Part shown: piece after piece, positions 17,089 to 25,223 of the stretch
Position numbering within the stretch: the first letter of the stretch is position 1
Layout of the letters: each line of letters opens with the position of its first letter
DNA from: Aequorivita viscosa
Lineage (GTDB): Bacteria; Bacteroidota; Bacteroidia; Flavobacteriales; Flavobacteriaceae
Assembly: GCF_900106795.1 (NCBI RefSeq)
Contig: NZ_FNNS01000002.1
Span: 62,001 to 126,000, forward strand
Reading direction: 5' to 3'
Length of the DNA: 64,000 bases
The notes under the pieces: model-generated
The model's input: only the letters and a program-made list of their open reading frames with translations
The model's database searches: none
What the model was told of the DNA's origin: nothing
Made by a program: the position numbers and the translations under genes

Positions 17089-19362
17089 ATGAAAACAAGC
17101 AATTTAAAATCGCTTCTATTTCTCGCCTTAATGATCGTTGGTTTAGGGATGAACGCACAGTCTACGCTGTGGGAGAAGGTTTCTCCTTCTGAAACCCAAA
17201 ATCGATCGACCGAACTTAGAAACAGCACACCTGAAAAGTTTGACTTATTTAAACTTAACACTACAGCTCTAAAAAATCTTTTGGCACAAGCTCCAGAAAG
17301 ATTTACAACAACATCTAACATTGTAATCGATTTACCGACGAACAATGGAGAGCTTCAAAGCTTTCGTGTTTACGAAGCTCCTACATTAGCCCCTGAGCTT
17401 CAAACAAAATACCCTAGTATCCGTTCTTATGCTGCACAAGGAATTGACGATGCTACTGCTATAGCACGATTTAGTGTTTCAGATATTGGCGTAAACGTAG
17501 CTATTACTTCGGCTCATTACTCTACCTTATATATTGACCCTTATACACAAGATAAAAACTTTTATATCGCTTATAACCTAAGTGATCTTCCAACTTCTAA
17601 CAATTTTGAATGTTTAGTTGAAGAATCTATTGCAGCAGAAATTCCTGTAGATGTGAACAGAAATGCCAATGATGGCAAGCTTCGTACTTACAGATTGGCT
17701 TTAGCGTGTACTCGTCAATACGCGAGTTTTCACCTTACCCGCCAAGGTGTAGATAATAATGCGACTGACGCAGTTAAAAAAGCAGCAGTCCTTTCAGCAA
17801 TGAACGTTACAATGACAAGAGTAAACGGTATTTATGAAAGAGACGTTGCTGTAACAATGGTTATTGTACCTAACTCAGATGAATTAATTTTCTTAACCGC
17901 TGCTACAGACCCATATACAAACAACAATGGCTTTACAATGTTGGGACAAAACCAAACACAATGTGATCAAAAAATTGGCAATGCCAACTACGATATAGGT
18001 CACGTATTTAGTACTGGTGGTGGTGGAATCGCTGGTTTACGCGTACCTTGTGTTACTGGACAAAAAGCACGTGGCGTAACAGGATTAGGCTCTCCAATTG
18101 GCGATAAATTTAATATTGACTTTGTGGCTCACGAAATGGGGCACCAATTTGGAGCAAACCACACATTCAACGGAACCGTTGGAGGTTGCGGCGGAGGGAA
18201 CAGAAACCTTTCTACAGCAATGGAGCCGGGAAGTGGTTCAACAATAATGGCGTATGCAGGACTATGTGGCGCACAAAATGTTCAGTATAACAGTGATGCT
18301 TATTTTCACGCTATTAGCATTCAAGAAATTTGGAGTAATATCAAGTACGGAAACAGTAGCTCTTGTGCTGTTTTAACTGATACAGGAAACACGCAACCTA
18401 CTGCAGATGCGGGGAGCAATTACACAATTCCAAAATCTACTCCGTTTGTTTTAACAGGTGTAGGAACAGATGCAGACGGTGATACACTTTCACACTGCTG
18501 GGAGCAAATGAACTCACAAAGTTCTACACAACCACCGGTACCTACATCGACAGGAGGACCAACATTCCGTACAAACATGCCAGAATCTACACCAGAGCGT
18601 TATTTCCCAAAAATGAGCTATGTACTTGCTGGTAACCTAGGAGGCCCTGGTACTTCAAATAAGTGGGAAGTAGTTCCTTCTGTTGGAAGAGCATTAAACT
18701 TTAAATATACCGTAAGAGATAACCACGCAGGTGGAGGATCTACTAACAGTTCTAACATGAAAGTAACAGTAGATGGTACTTCAGGACCTTTCAAAGTAAC
18801 TTCGCAAGCTTCTGCAACTACGTGGCAGACTACTACTACTGAAACAATTACCTGGGATGTAGCTGGTACTGATGCAGCTCCTGTTAGCTGTGCTACTGTA
18901 GATATTTTGTTCTCTACAGATTCTGGATACAATTACCCTGTTACGCTTGCATTAAACGTTCCAAATACGGGAAGTGCTGTTGTAAATGTTCCAAACCTAA
19001 ACACTACAACCGGTAGGCTTATGGTAAAAGGATCTGACAACATTTTCTTTAATGTAAACCAAGCTGTGATTTCTGTACAAGGAATTGTTGGTGTTTCAGA
19101 TTTCTCATTCGAAGATTTCTCTGTATACCCGAACCCATCAAATGGTACTTTTAACCTAAGGTTTACTCCTGCTTCTGCCGATGACATCGAAGTTTCTTTG
19201 TTCGATTTGAGAGGTAGAATGGTCAATCAAGTAGTATACAGTGATGCTTCTACTGGACTTTTCAACAAGCAGTTAGATTATAATTATATTGATTCTGGAA
19301 TGTATTTCTTAGTTGTTAAAAATGGCGACAAATCAGTAACTAAAAAACTGGTTAAGAAATAA
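17089..19362 (+). CDS. Secreted reprolysin-like zinc metalloprotease with T9SS C-terminal domain
   Basis: A 757-residue protein: signal peptide (LLFLALMIVGLGMNAQ), a propeptide region, then a catalytic domain with HEMGHQFGANH at residues 348-358. This is the HExxHxxGxxH zinc motif of the metzincin/M12B reprolysin group, with MAYAGLCG downstream as the Met-turn candidate. A Ser/Thr-rich beta region follows. The last 80 or so residues (FSVYPNPSNGTFNLRF, then MYFLVVKNGDKSVTKKLVKK) are a type A T9SS sorting domain, so it should be exported by the type IX system and either released or held on the surface. It is monocistronic, with a terminator. Confidence 0.93.
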   Translation: MKTSNLKSLLFLALMIVGLGMNAQSTLWEKVSPSETQNRSTELRNSTPEKFDLFKLNTTALKNLLAQAPERFTTTSNIVIDLPTNNGELQSFRVYEAPTLAPELQTKYPSIRSYAAQGIDDATAIARFSVSDIGVNVAITSAHYSTLYIDPYTQDKNFYIAYNLSDLPTSNNFECLVEESIAAEIPVDVNRNANDGKLRTYRLALACTRQYASFHLTRQGVDNNATDAVKKAAVLSAMNVTMTRVNGIYERDVAVTMVIVPNSDELIFLTAATDPYTNNNGFTMLGQNQTQCDQKIGNANYDIGHVFSTGGGGIAGLRVPCVTGQKARGVTGLGSPIGDKFNIDFVAHEMGHQFGANHTFNGTVGGCGGGNRNLSTAMEPGSGSTIMAYAGLCGAQNVQYNSDAYFHAISIQEIWSNIKYGNSSSCAVLTDTGNTQPTADAGSNYTIPKSTPFVLTGVGTDADGDTLSHCWEQMNSQSSTQPPVPTSTGGPTFRTNMPESTPERYFPKMSYVLAGNLGGPGTSNKWEVVPSVGRALNFKYTVRDNHAGGGSTNSSNMKVTVDGTSGPFKVTSQASATTWQTTTTETITWDVAGTDAAPVSCATVDILFSTDSGYNYPVTLALNVPNTGSAVVNVPNLNTTTGRLMVKGSDNIFFNVNQAVISVQGIVGVSDFSFEDFSVYPNPSNGTFNLRFTPASADDIEVSLFDLRGRMVNQVVYSDASTGLFNKQLDYNYIDSGMYFLVVKNGDKSVTKKLVKK

Positions 19363-19389
19363 GCACCACAAATAAAAATGTTTTAAAAG

Positions 19390-19422
19390 CGGTATCCAAA
19401 ATTCTGGATGCCGTTTTTTTTT
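19390..19422 (+). terminator. Terminator after the protease
   Basis: CGGTATCC and GGATGCCG form an eight-base stem with one mismatch-free core, followed by a run of nine T. It lies about 30 bases past the stop. Confidence 0.8.
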
Positions 19423-19708
19423 GTGTAAAATGCTAAGGTCTAACTCAATTAGCCCTAAAGAAATGAAAATACCGGAATGTTTTTATTGCGCTAGCAACGA
19501 TACTTATTTAAGTTAAAATTATAGGAACGATGAAACAGCAAGCAGATAAAAGCAGTTTTTAATTATTTTTACTCAGATAAAAATTTAAAGGCCAACACTT
19601 CTCTCAAGATATCGCTAAAGATTGCTATTGTTGAGGAATCAACTATTTTCAGGTCCAGGAGAAACGGGGACCCGCCTCTATTCTTCCAAATACTATTTTT
19701 CTTAAATC
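19423..19708. other. Gene-free spacer
   Basis: About 290 bases between the protease terminator and the tRNA-Leu terminator. I see no ORF with coding character and no clear structural RNA. Confidence 0.4.
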
Positions 19709-19739
19709 AAAAAAAGCTCCTCGATTAAGAGAAGCTTTT
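19709..19739 (-). terminator. Terminator of tRNA-Leu
   Basis: Read on the minus strand, AAAGCTTCTC and GAGGAGCTTT pair around a short loop and run into a T tract, 7 bases after the tRNA 3' end. Confidence 0.7.
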
Positions 19740-19745
19740 CGTTTG

Positions 19746-19827
19746 TGCGGGCGGAGAGACTCGAACTCTCACACCTCGCGGCACTAGATCCTAAGTCTAG
19801 CGTGTCTACCAATTCCACCACGCCCGC
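19746..19827 (-). tRNA. tRNA-Leu (anticodon TAG)
   Basis: The reverse complement folds as a class II tRNA. The acceptor GCGGGCG pairs with CGCCCGC, with discriminator A. The D-arm carries GGTAGACAC, the anticodon stem CTAGA/TCTAG encloses loop CTTAGGA (anticodon TAG), the long variable arm is TGCCGCGAGGTGT and the T-loop is GTTCGAGTC. CCA is not encoded. It decodes CUA and probably other CUN leucine codons. Confidence 0.95.
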
Positions 19828-20058
19828 ATTATTTTTACAAGAAATCCTAAAAAAATTAGGAGCTTGTTCGCCTTTCACTTTCGTAGTTAGCGGGTGCAAA
19901 TATAAACAAGAAATTTTATCTACAAGCAAAAAGTTTTCAGAAATATTAAATTTCTTTTGAAAAAAGATGTAAGCCATCAAGCTCTTGCCATATCTTCACG
20001 CGTTTCAGCCACTATTTTGTATCTTAGCACGAAGCTAAAAATTAACCTAAAAAAGAGA

Positions 20059-20077
20059 ATCCCGTTCTTCGCGGGGA
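20059..20077 (+). promoter_or_regulatory. TCCCG hairpin abutting the start of the M20 peptidase
   Basis: TCCCG and CGGGG (20060-20064, 20072-20076) can pair around GTTCTTCG-type sequence, right next to the first ATG. It would hide that start and favour the second. Related hairpins lie before ahcY and the sigma-54 activator. Confidence 0.4.
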
Positions 20078-20083
20078 ATGACT

Positions 20084-21472
20084 ATGAAAAGCGCAAAACC
20101 TTATATTGAAGAAAACAAACAACGTTTTATAGACGAGCTCATTGAATTACTGAAAATTCCATCAATTAGTGCAGATTCTGCTTATAAAAAAGACGTTATT
20201 TTGACTGCGGAAGCTGTTAAGGAACAATTGGAAAAAGCGGGATGTGATACGGTCGAAATCTGCGAAACACCTGGTTATCCTATTGTTTATGGCGAAAAAA
20301 TCATCGACAAAAACCTGCCCACCGTTTTGGTTTATGGCCATTACGACGTACAACCGCCAGATCCGTTGGAGTTATGGACTAGTCCACCGTTTGAGCCAGT
20401 TGTAAAAGAAACTGAACTTCACCCCGAAGGCGCCATCTTCGCACGTGGTAGTTGCGATGATAAAGGTCAGATGTATATGCACGTAAAGGCATTGGAATAT
20501 ATGACCAAAACCGACCAACTACCTTGTAACGTGAAATTTATGATTGAAGGCGAAGAAGAAGTAGGAAGCGTTAGTTTAGGGTGGTTTATTGAACGAAATC
20601 GAGAGAAACTTGCTAACGACGTTATTTTGATTAGTGACACTGGAATGATTTCAAAAGAAACTCCGTCTATAACAACCGGTCTGCGCGGCTTGAGTTATGT
20701 AGAAGTAGAAGTAACTGGGCCAAATCGTGATTTGCATAGCGGTCTATATGGAGGAGCTGTGGCAAACCCAATCAATGTATTGACAAAGATGATTGCTTCC
20801 CTTCACGATGAAAACAATCACATTACCATTCCTGGGTTTTATGATGATGTAGAGGAACTTTCAAAGGAAGAACGTGAAAAAATGGCGGAAGCTCCCTTTA
20901 GTTTAGAGGATTACAAAGCCGCTTTGGACATAGATGACGTGTACGGTGAAAAGGGATATTCTACAAACGAAAGAAACTCGATTCGTCCAACTTTAGACGT
21001 GAATGGAATTTGGGGTGGATACATTGGCGAAGGTGCTAAAACCGTAATTGCGAGTAAGGCTTTTGCAAAAATTAGTATGCGCTTAGTACCTGATCAAAAC
21101 TGGGAAAAGATAACTGAATTATTTAAAAATCACTTTGAAAGCATTGCTCCAAAAGGAGTTCGGGTAAAGGTAAAACCACATCACGGTGGTACAGCTTATG
21201 TTACGCCAATTGATAGTTTAGGCTATAAAGCAGCTGAAAAAGCGTACGAAGAAACTTTTGGAAAAACACCAATTCCACAACGAAGCGGGGGAAGTATTCC
21301 GATTGTAGCCTTGTTTGAAAAAGAATTGAAAAGTAAAACTATCTTGATGGGCTTTGGACTTGACAGTGATGCCATCCACTCCCCCAACGAGCATTTTGGA
21401 ATTTGGAACTACTTAAAAGGAATTGAAACCATTCCGCAGTTCTATCACTTCTTTACGGAGATGTCTAAGTAA
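20084..21472 (+). CDS. M20 family dipeptidase/peptidase
   Basis: About 462 residues; a zinc-dependent M20 metallopeptidase of the CNDP/dipeptidase type. Metal ligands are visible in VYGHYDVQPPDP near residue 84 (His, Asp), RGSCDDKGQMYMHVKA near 118 (bridging Asp), MIEGEEEVGS near 153 (catalytic Glu and ligand Glu), SDTGM near 186 and HSPNEHFGIWNYLKG near the C terminus. The dimerisation lid is marked by TGPNRDLHSGLYGGAVANP near 209. It should cleave short peptides in the cytoplasm. Two ATGs exist six bases apart; I choose the second because a hairpin ends at the first (20078). Confidence 0.92.
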   Translation: MKSAKPYIEENKQRFIDELIELLKIPSISADSAYKKDVILTAEAVKEQLEKAGCDTVEICETPGYPIVYGEKIIDKNLPTVLVYGHYDVQPPDPLELWTSPPFEPVVKETELHPEGAIFARGSCDDKGQMYMHVKALEYMTKTDQLPCNVKFMIEGEEEVGSVSLGWFIERNREKLANDVILISDTGMISKETPSITTGLRGLSYVEVEVTGPNRDLHSGLYGGAVANPINVLTKMIASLHDENNHITIPGFYDDVEELSKEEREKMAEAPFSLEDYKAALDIDDVYGEKGYSTNERNSIRPTLDVNGIWGGYIGEGAKTVIASKAFAKISMRLVPDQNWEKITELFKNHFESIAPKGVRVKVKPHHGGTAYVTPIDSLGYKAAEKAYEETFGKTPIPQRSGGSIPIVALFEKELKSKTILMGFGLDSDAIHSPNEHFGIWNYLKGIETIPQFYHFFTEMSK

Positions 21473-21477
21473 AACAT

Positions 21478-21514
21478 AAAGACCTGTCAGGTTTTAAAAA
21501 CCTGACAGGTCTTT
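21478..21514 (+). terminator. Perfect palindrome, terminator-like, CCTGTCAGG type
   Basis: AAAGACCTGTCAGGTTT is repeated inverted (21478-21494 and 21498-21514) with a three-base centre. It lies between two convergent stops and can serve both as a terminator. Relatives occur at 51395-51427 and, inside a gene, at 52373-52401. Confidence 0.7.
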
Positions 21515-21521
21515 ATATTAA

Positions 21522-22091
21522 TTACACTTTCTTCACGTAGTCAGTGATAATAACAATTTGCTGACCGTCAACTCTACCTTCAATATATTTTTCGTTTTCA
21601 CGATCTAGTGAAATTCTACGAACAGCAGTTCCTTGTTTGGCAATCATACTGCTTCCTTTCACTTTTAAATCTTTTATAAGCACTACTGAATCTCCTGCTT
21701 CTAAGATAACCCCATTGCTGTCGCGGTGAATTACAGCATCGCCTTTTTCTTCGGCTACACCAGCTTTAGCCCATTCTTTTACATCATCTTCCATATACAT
21801 CATATCCAGTAAATCTTGTGGCCAACCTTCAGCTTTTAATCTGGTAAGCATTCTCCAGGCTGTAACTTGCACAGCAGGAACTGTGCTCCACATACTGTCA
21901 TTCAAGCAACGCCAATGATTTGAATCAACTTTTTCTGGATCTTCAATTTGCTCTTTGCAAGTGTTGCAAGTTAAAACCGAAGCATCCGCCCCGCTTCCTG
22001 GTGAGTTGGGCACTTCAAAAACAGAAAGATTTTCTTCATTTCCGCAGAGTTCGCATTTGTTGCCGCTTCGCTGTTGTAATTCTTTTTCCAT
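21522..22091 (-). CDS. PhnA/YjdM domain protein
   Basis: A 189-residue cytosolic protein. CELCGNEENL near residue 18 and LTCNTCKEQIEDP near 41 give a four-cysteine zinc ribbon, and DSNGVILEAGDSVVLIKDLKVKGSSMIAKQGT (from residue 124, split here) is the PhnA C-terminal beta domain. The name comes from the E. coli phn region, but family members are not proven phosphonate enzymes and their role is unclear. It is longer than the 110-residue minimal form because of a middle segment (HWRCLNDSMWSTVPAVQVTA) common in bacterial homologues. It is convergent with the M20 peptidase across a palindrome. Confidence 0.88.
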   Translation of the reverse strand: MEKELQQRSGNKCELCGNEENLSVFEVPNSPGSGADASVLTCNTCKEQIEDPEKVDSNHWRCLNDSMWSTVPAVQVTAWRMLTRLKAEGWPQDLLDMMYMEDDVKEWAKAGVAEEKGDAVIHRDSNGVILEAGDSVVLIKDLKVKGSSMIAKQGTAVRRISLDRENEKYIEGRVDGQQIVIITDYVKKV

Positions 22092-22232
22092 AATGCTATA
22101 ATGTATTTCGACAAAGATAGCCGTTTGGTTAAAATTTATCTCGAAAACGAACCTTAAGATTATGGAATAAAGCTTGATGCCTAAATTTCGTATTTTTATA
22201 AAAGTTCCAGTTAAACCAATAACTCAAAAATC

Positions 22233-24596
22233 ATGTATTGTAAACCAATATTACCCTCGTCCTTCCCATTAAGTCTTATCTTAGTTTTAATTTCGGGTTT
22301 TTCGGGTTTCGGTCAAATCAAACAACCGGATTTGGTTTCATCCTATAAAGCATATACGGAATTACCACGTGAAATAGGATATGCACACTTAAACAAAACC
22401 ACATATCTAAAGGGAGAGATTATTGGATATACGGCCTATATTTTCGATAAAGCCAGCCACAAACTTTCAAGTACTGCCACAAATGTATACTGTACAATTT
22501 CAGACGAAAACAATACGACTATAAAAAGTGAAATGATTTTGGCCAACAATAGTGTTGCCAACGGGTCGTTTCAAATTGACAGTCTGTTTACTTCTGGAAA
22601 ATACACATTTAGAGCCTATACCAATTGGATGCGCAATTTTGAGGAGCCAAATTTCTATGGGCAGATTTTAAACATATTAGATTCTGAAGCGAAAGACACA
22701 CAAAAATCTATCGATTCTACTTCAAAACTGGATGCGCAATTTCTTCCCGAAGGAGGCCATTTTGTTGCCGATGTAAAAAACTCTGTTGGAGTAATTGTGA
22801 AGGATAGTTTTGGTTTTGGGGTTCCGAATCTAACGGGACATGTAGTGGATTCAGAAAACAATATACTCAACAATTTTACAACGAATAGTCTAGGTATTGG
22901 GAAATTCACTTTTAAACCCAATTCAACAGAACTGTATAAAGTGATTTTAAATTTTAATAATACAGAGCATATTTTTAATCTCAAAAAAGCAGCAGATCGT
23001 GGCATTGCTTTAACGATTAATGGTCTGGAGAATAGAGTGGCTATTTCTTTGCGAACCAATGAAAACACCAGTAAGCAGATAGGAAAACAAAATTACACCT
23101 TGGCGATTCACAACGGAAAGGTTTTAAAAACCATAAATATCAACTTTAAAAAATCTTTGGAAGTGATGAAAACCATCAATTTTGAAGATTTGAGTACTGG
23201 TATTAATATTTTTACGCTGTTTGATGAGCAGAATAAACCAATTCTCGAGCGGCTGTTTTTTAAATATGAAGGAATTAGGCTGCTAAACGCACAACCACCA
23301 CAAATTGAAAATTCAATAGATTCATTGACGATAAAAATTCCTTTAAATAACATTAACGATACGCTAATCAATAATTTTAGTGTATCCATACTTCCTGGAA
23401 ATACAAAATCCTACAATCCGAACAATAACATTATTTCCAGCATATATTTGCAACCGTACATAAATAGTTATATCGAAAATGCCGCTTATTATTTCACTGA
23501 CATAAGCCGAAAAAAGAAATTTGAATTAGATAATGTGCTTTTAACGCAGGGATGGAGTAGTTATGATTGGAACACGATTTTCAACAATCCACCAAAAGCA
23601 AATTATGAATATGAAAATGGTGTCAGTTTTAAAGCAAACGCCAACGACAGGAATATTTCAAAATATATAATGTATGCTACCCGAAACAATGATCTTCAAG
23701 TTTTTGAAATAGACCCAAAGACGAAAGACTTTCAAGCGACAGGTCTTTTACCTATGGATAATGAAAAGTTGCGATTTAGCGCAATTAAAAACAATAATGC
23801 TACTGTAAAACCAAATTTATACGTACAGTTCTCTCCTTTCCAAACACCAACTTTAGGCTACCAAGGAAACTTCGCTCCGATAAAGGAAAAATTGAATACT
23901 ATAAATAATGAAACACCGCCAATGTACCGACCGGGCTGGGAGAAGGTTGAAGACTTAGATGAAGTAACATTAACCGTAAATAAAGAAGCAGAACGCACCG
24001 ATAGATTAAAGCGTGTTGCTTTCGGAAAAGTTGATGTTTTCGACGATTTAAAGCGTACAACGTCAATTGATTTTGCTTCTTATCTCCGCACCCAAGGGTA
24101 TAAAGTTACAGAGTATATAGGAGAATTACAGATTATAAATACGAGAGGAAAATCGCCTATTGTTTATCTGGATAATATACGACTTTATAATACCGACGCC
24201 TTGTATAAATTTCCAATGGATAATGTAGATTACATTTCTATAAACAAGTTGGGAGGTGGCGAAGGCGGGGAGGCGGCAAATGGAGTAATAAAAATATTTA
24301 CAGACCCTACGATTTCCCAAAACAAGTTAAAACGAAATGTAACTCAGGAAGTACCTGTTCCGTTAACCTTCAGTAGTCCAAAAGAGTTTTATGTGCCAGA
24401 ATACACTTCCTATCAAAGTCAGTTTTATCAGGATTATGGAGTAATTGGATGGTTTCCGAGACTGAGGATTCAAGAAGATAGCAATCTAATTTTTAAAATT
24501 CCGATGCCTAAAGTAGAGACAATTTCCATTTTTATAGAAGGTACAGCAAATGATGGGAGTTTTATTTTTGAAGTAAAGAATATTTCTGTCCAATAA
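22233..24596 (+). CDS. Exported MG2/plug-like protein of the flavobacterial envelope
   Basis: A 787-residue protein with a signal peptide (LILVLISGFSGFGQ). GYAHLNKTTYLKGEIIGYTAYIF near residue 50 (split here after TTYLKG) and GSFQIDSLFTSGKYTFRAY near 110 resemble macroglobulin MG2-type strands. From about residue 590, DEVTLTVNKEAERTDRLKRV followed by IVYLDNIRLYNTDALYKFPMDNVDYI resembles the TonB-dependent receptor plug fold. No 22-strand barrel follows, so it cannot be a full receptor. It might act as a periplasmic partner or chaperone-like protein. Annotators often call these TonB-dependent receptor or carboxypeptidase-regulatory-like, and I would not assert transport. It is monocistronic. 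Confidence 0.65.
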   Translation: MYCKPILPSSFPLSLILVLISGFSGFGQIKQPDLVSSYKAYTELPREIGYAHLNKTTYLKGEIIGYTAYIFDKASHKLSSTATNVYCTISDENNTTIKSEMILANNSVANGSFQIDSLFTSGKYTFRAYTNWMRNFEEPNFYGQILNILDSEAKDTQKSIDSTSKLDAQFLPEGGHFVADVKNSVGVIVKDSFGFGVPNLTGHVVDSENNILNNFTTNSLGIGKFTFKPNSTELYKVILNFNNTEHIFNLKKAADRGIALTINGLENRVAISLRTNENTSKQIGKQNYTLAIHNGKVLKTININFKKSLEVMKTINFEDLSTGINIFTLFDEQNKPILERLFFKYEGIRLLNAQPPQIENSIDSLTIKIPLNNINDTLINNFSVSILPGNTKSYNPNNNIISSIYLQPYINSYIENAAYYFTDISRKKKFELDNVLLTQGWSSYDWNTIFNNPPKANYEYENGVSFKANANDRNISKYIMYATRNNDLQVFEIDPKTKDFQATGLLPMDNEKLRFSAIKNNNATVKPNLYVQFSPFQTPTLGYQGNFAPIKEKLNTINNETPPMYRPGWEKVEDLDEVTLTVNKEAERTDRLKRVAFGKVDVFDDLKRTTSIDFASYLRTQGYKVTEYIGELQIINTRGKSPIVYLDNIRLYNTDALYKFPMDNVDYISINKLGGGEGGEAANGVIKIFTDPTISQNKLKRNVTQEVPVPLTFSSPKEFYVPEYTSYQSQFYQDYGVIGWFPRLRIQEDSNLIFKIPMPKVETISIFIEGTANDGSFIFEVKNISVQ

Positions 24597-24705
24597 CTTT
24601 GAAACGGCTGGAATCTACTTCTGACAAAGATTTAATAGCAAACTGAATATCCATAAAAAGCTATTTTAAATCTTCTATTCAACCATAATTTGAAGAAATA
24701 ACCTA

Positions 24706-24721
24706 TTCTACACTTGTAGAA
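24706..24721. promoter_or_regulatory. BlaI-type operator 1
   Basis: TTCTAC-ACTT-GTAGAA is a perfect 16-base palindrome containing the TACAnnTGTA-like core of BlaI/MecI operators, 46 bases before the repressor ATG. Confidence 0.75.
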
Positions 24722-24734
24722 TTAAAATAATTAC

Positions 24735-24748
24735 TCTACGTTTGTAGA
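24735..24748. promoter_or_regulatory. BlaI-type operator 2
   Basis: TCTAC-GTTT-GTAGA repeats operator 1 with the same arms. The centres are 28 bases apart. It ends 19 bases before the repressor ATG, so repressor bound here should block its own operon. Confidence 0.75.
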
Positions 24749-24767
24749 ACAATAAAACATTTTGAAT

Positions 24768-25145
24768 ATGGCCTTATCAAATTCTGAAGAACAATTAATG
24801 CAACTCCTCTGGAAAAAGGAACGCGCTTTCATGAAAGATTTAGTGGAAGCATATCCAGAACCAAAGCCCGCCACCACAACAGTTGCCACGCTTTTAAAAA
24901 GAATGCAAGACAAGAAATTTGTCGATTACGAACAAATTGGACGTTCCCGTGAGTACTTTCCATTGGTGAAAAAGGAAGCCTATTTTTCGAAACACGTAAA
25001 TGGGTTAATTAAGAATTTCTTTAATAATAGTCCGTCGCAATTTGCTTCATTTTTTACTGAAGAAACCAACCTTTCCAAAAAGGAACTGGAAGAATTGAAA
25101 GCTTTAATAGATTCTGAAATTAAAAAGAAACATCCTTTAAAATAG
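24768..25145 (+). CDS. BlaI/MecI/CopY family transcriptional repressor
   Basis: A 125-residue winged-helix repressor. LSNSEEQLMQLLWKKERAFM at the start, TTVATLLKRMQDKKFVDYEQIGRSREYFPLV (recognition helix and wing, around residues 45-75, split by the family pattern) and a C-terminal dimerisation/cleavage helix LSKKELEELKALIDSEIKKK match the family. A TTG two codons upstream is possible, but the ATG is preferred. It is paired with an M56 membrane peptidase 78 bases downstream, the usual BlaI-BlaR1 arrangement, and carries two operators in its promoter. There is no beta-lactamase nearby, so the regulated stress is unknown. Confidence 0.9.
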   Translation: MALSNSEEQLMQLLWKKERAFMKDLVEAYPEPKPATTTVATLLKRMQDKKFVDYEQIGRSREYFPLVKKEAYFSKHVNGLIKNFFNNSPSQFASFFTEETNLSKKELEELKALIDSEIKKKHPLK

Positions 25146-25223
25146 TAAGTTATATCGACCTAAATGCAATTGAATGTTCAATCAATCCAATAAAAAACAA
25201 TAGTAACGCTTGATTAATTAGAT

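Noticed and set aside
19702-19980. A 92-codon ORF on the minus strand
   Set aside because: It covers the tRNA-Leu gene, so it is not a protein gene.
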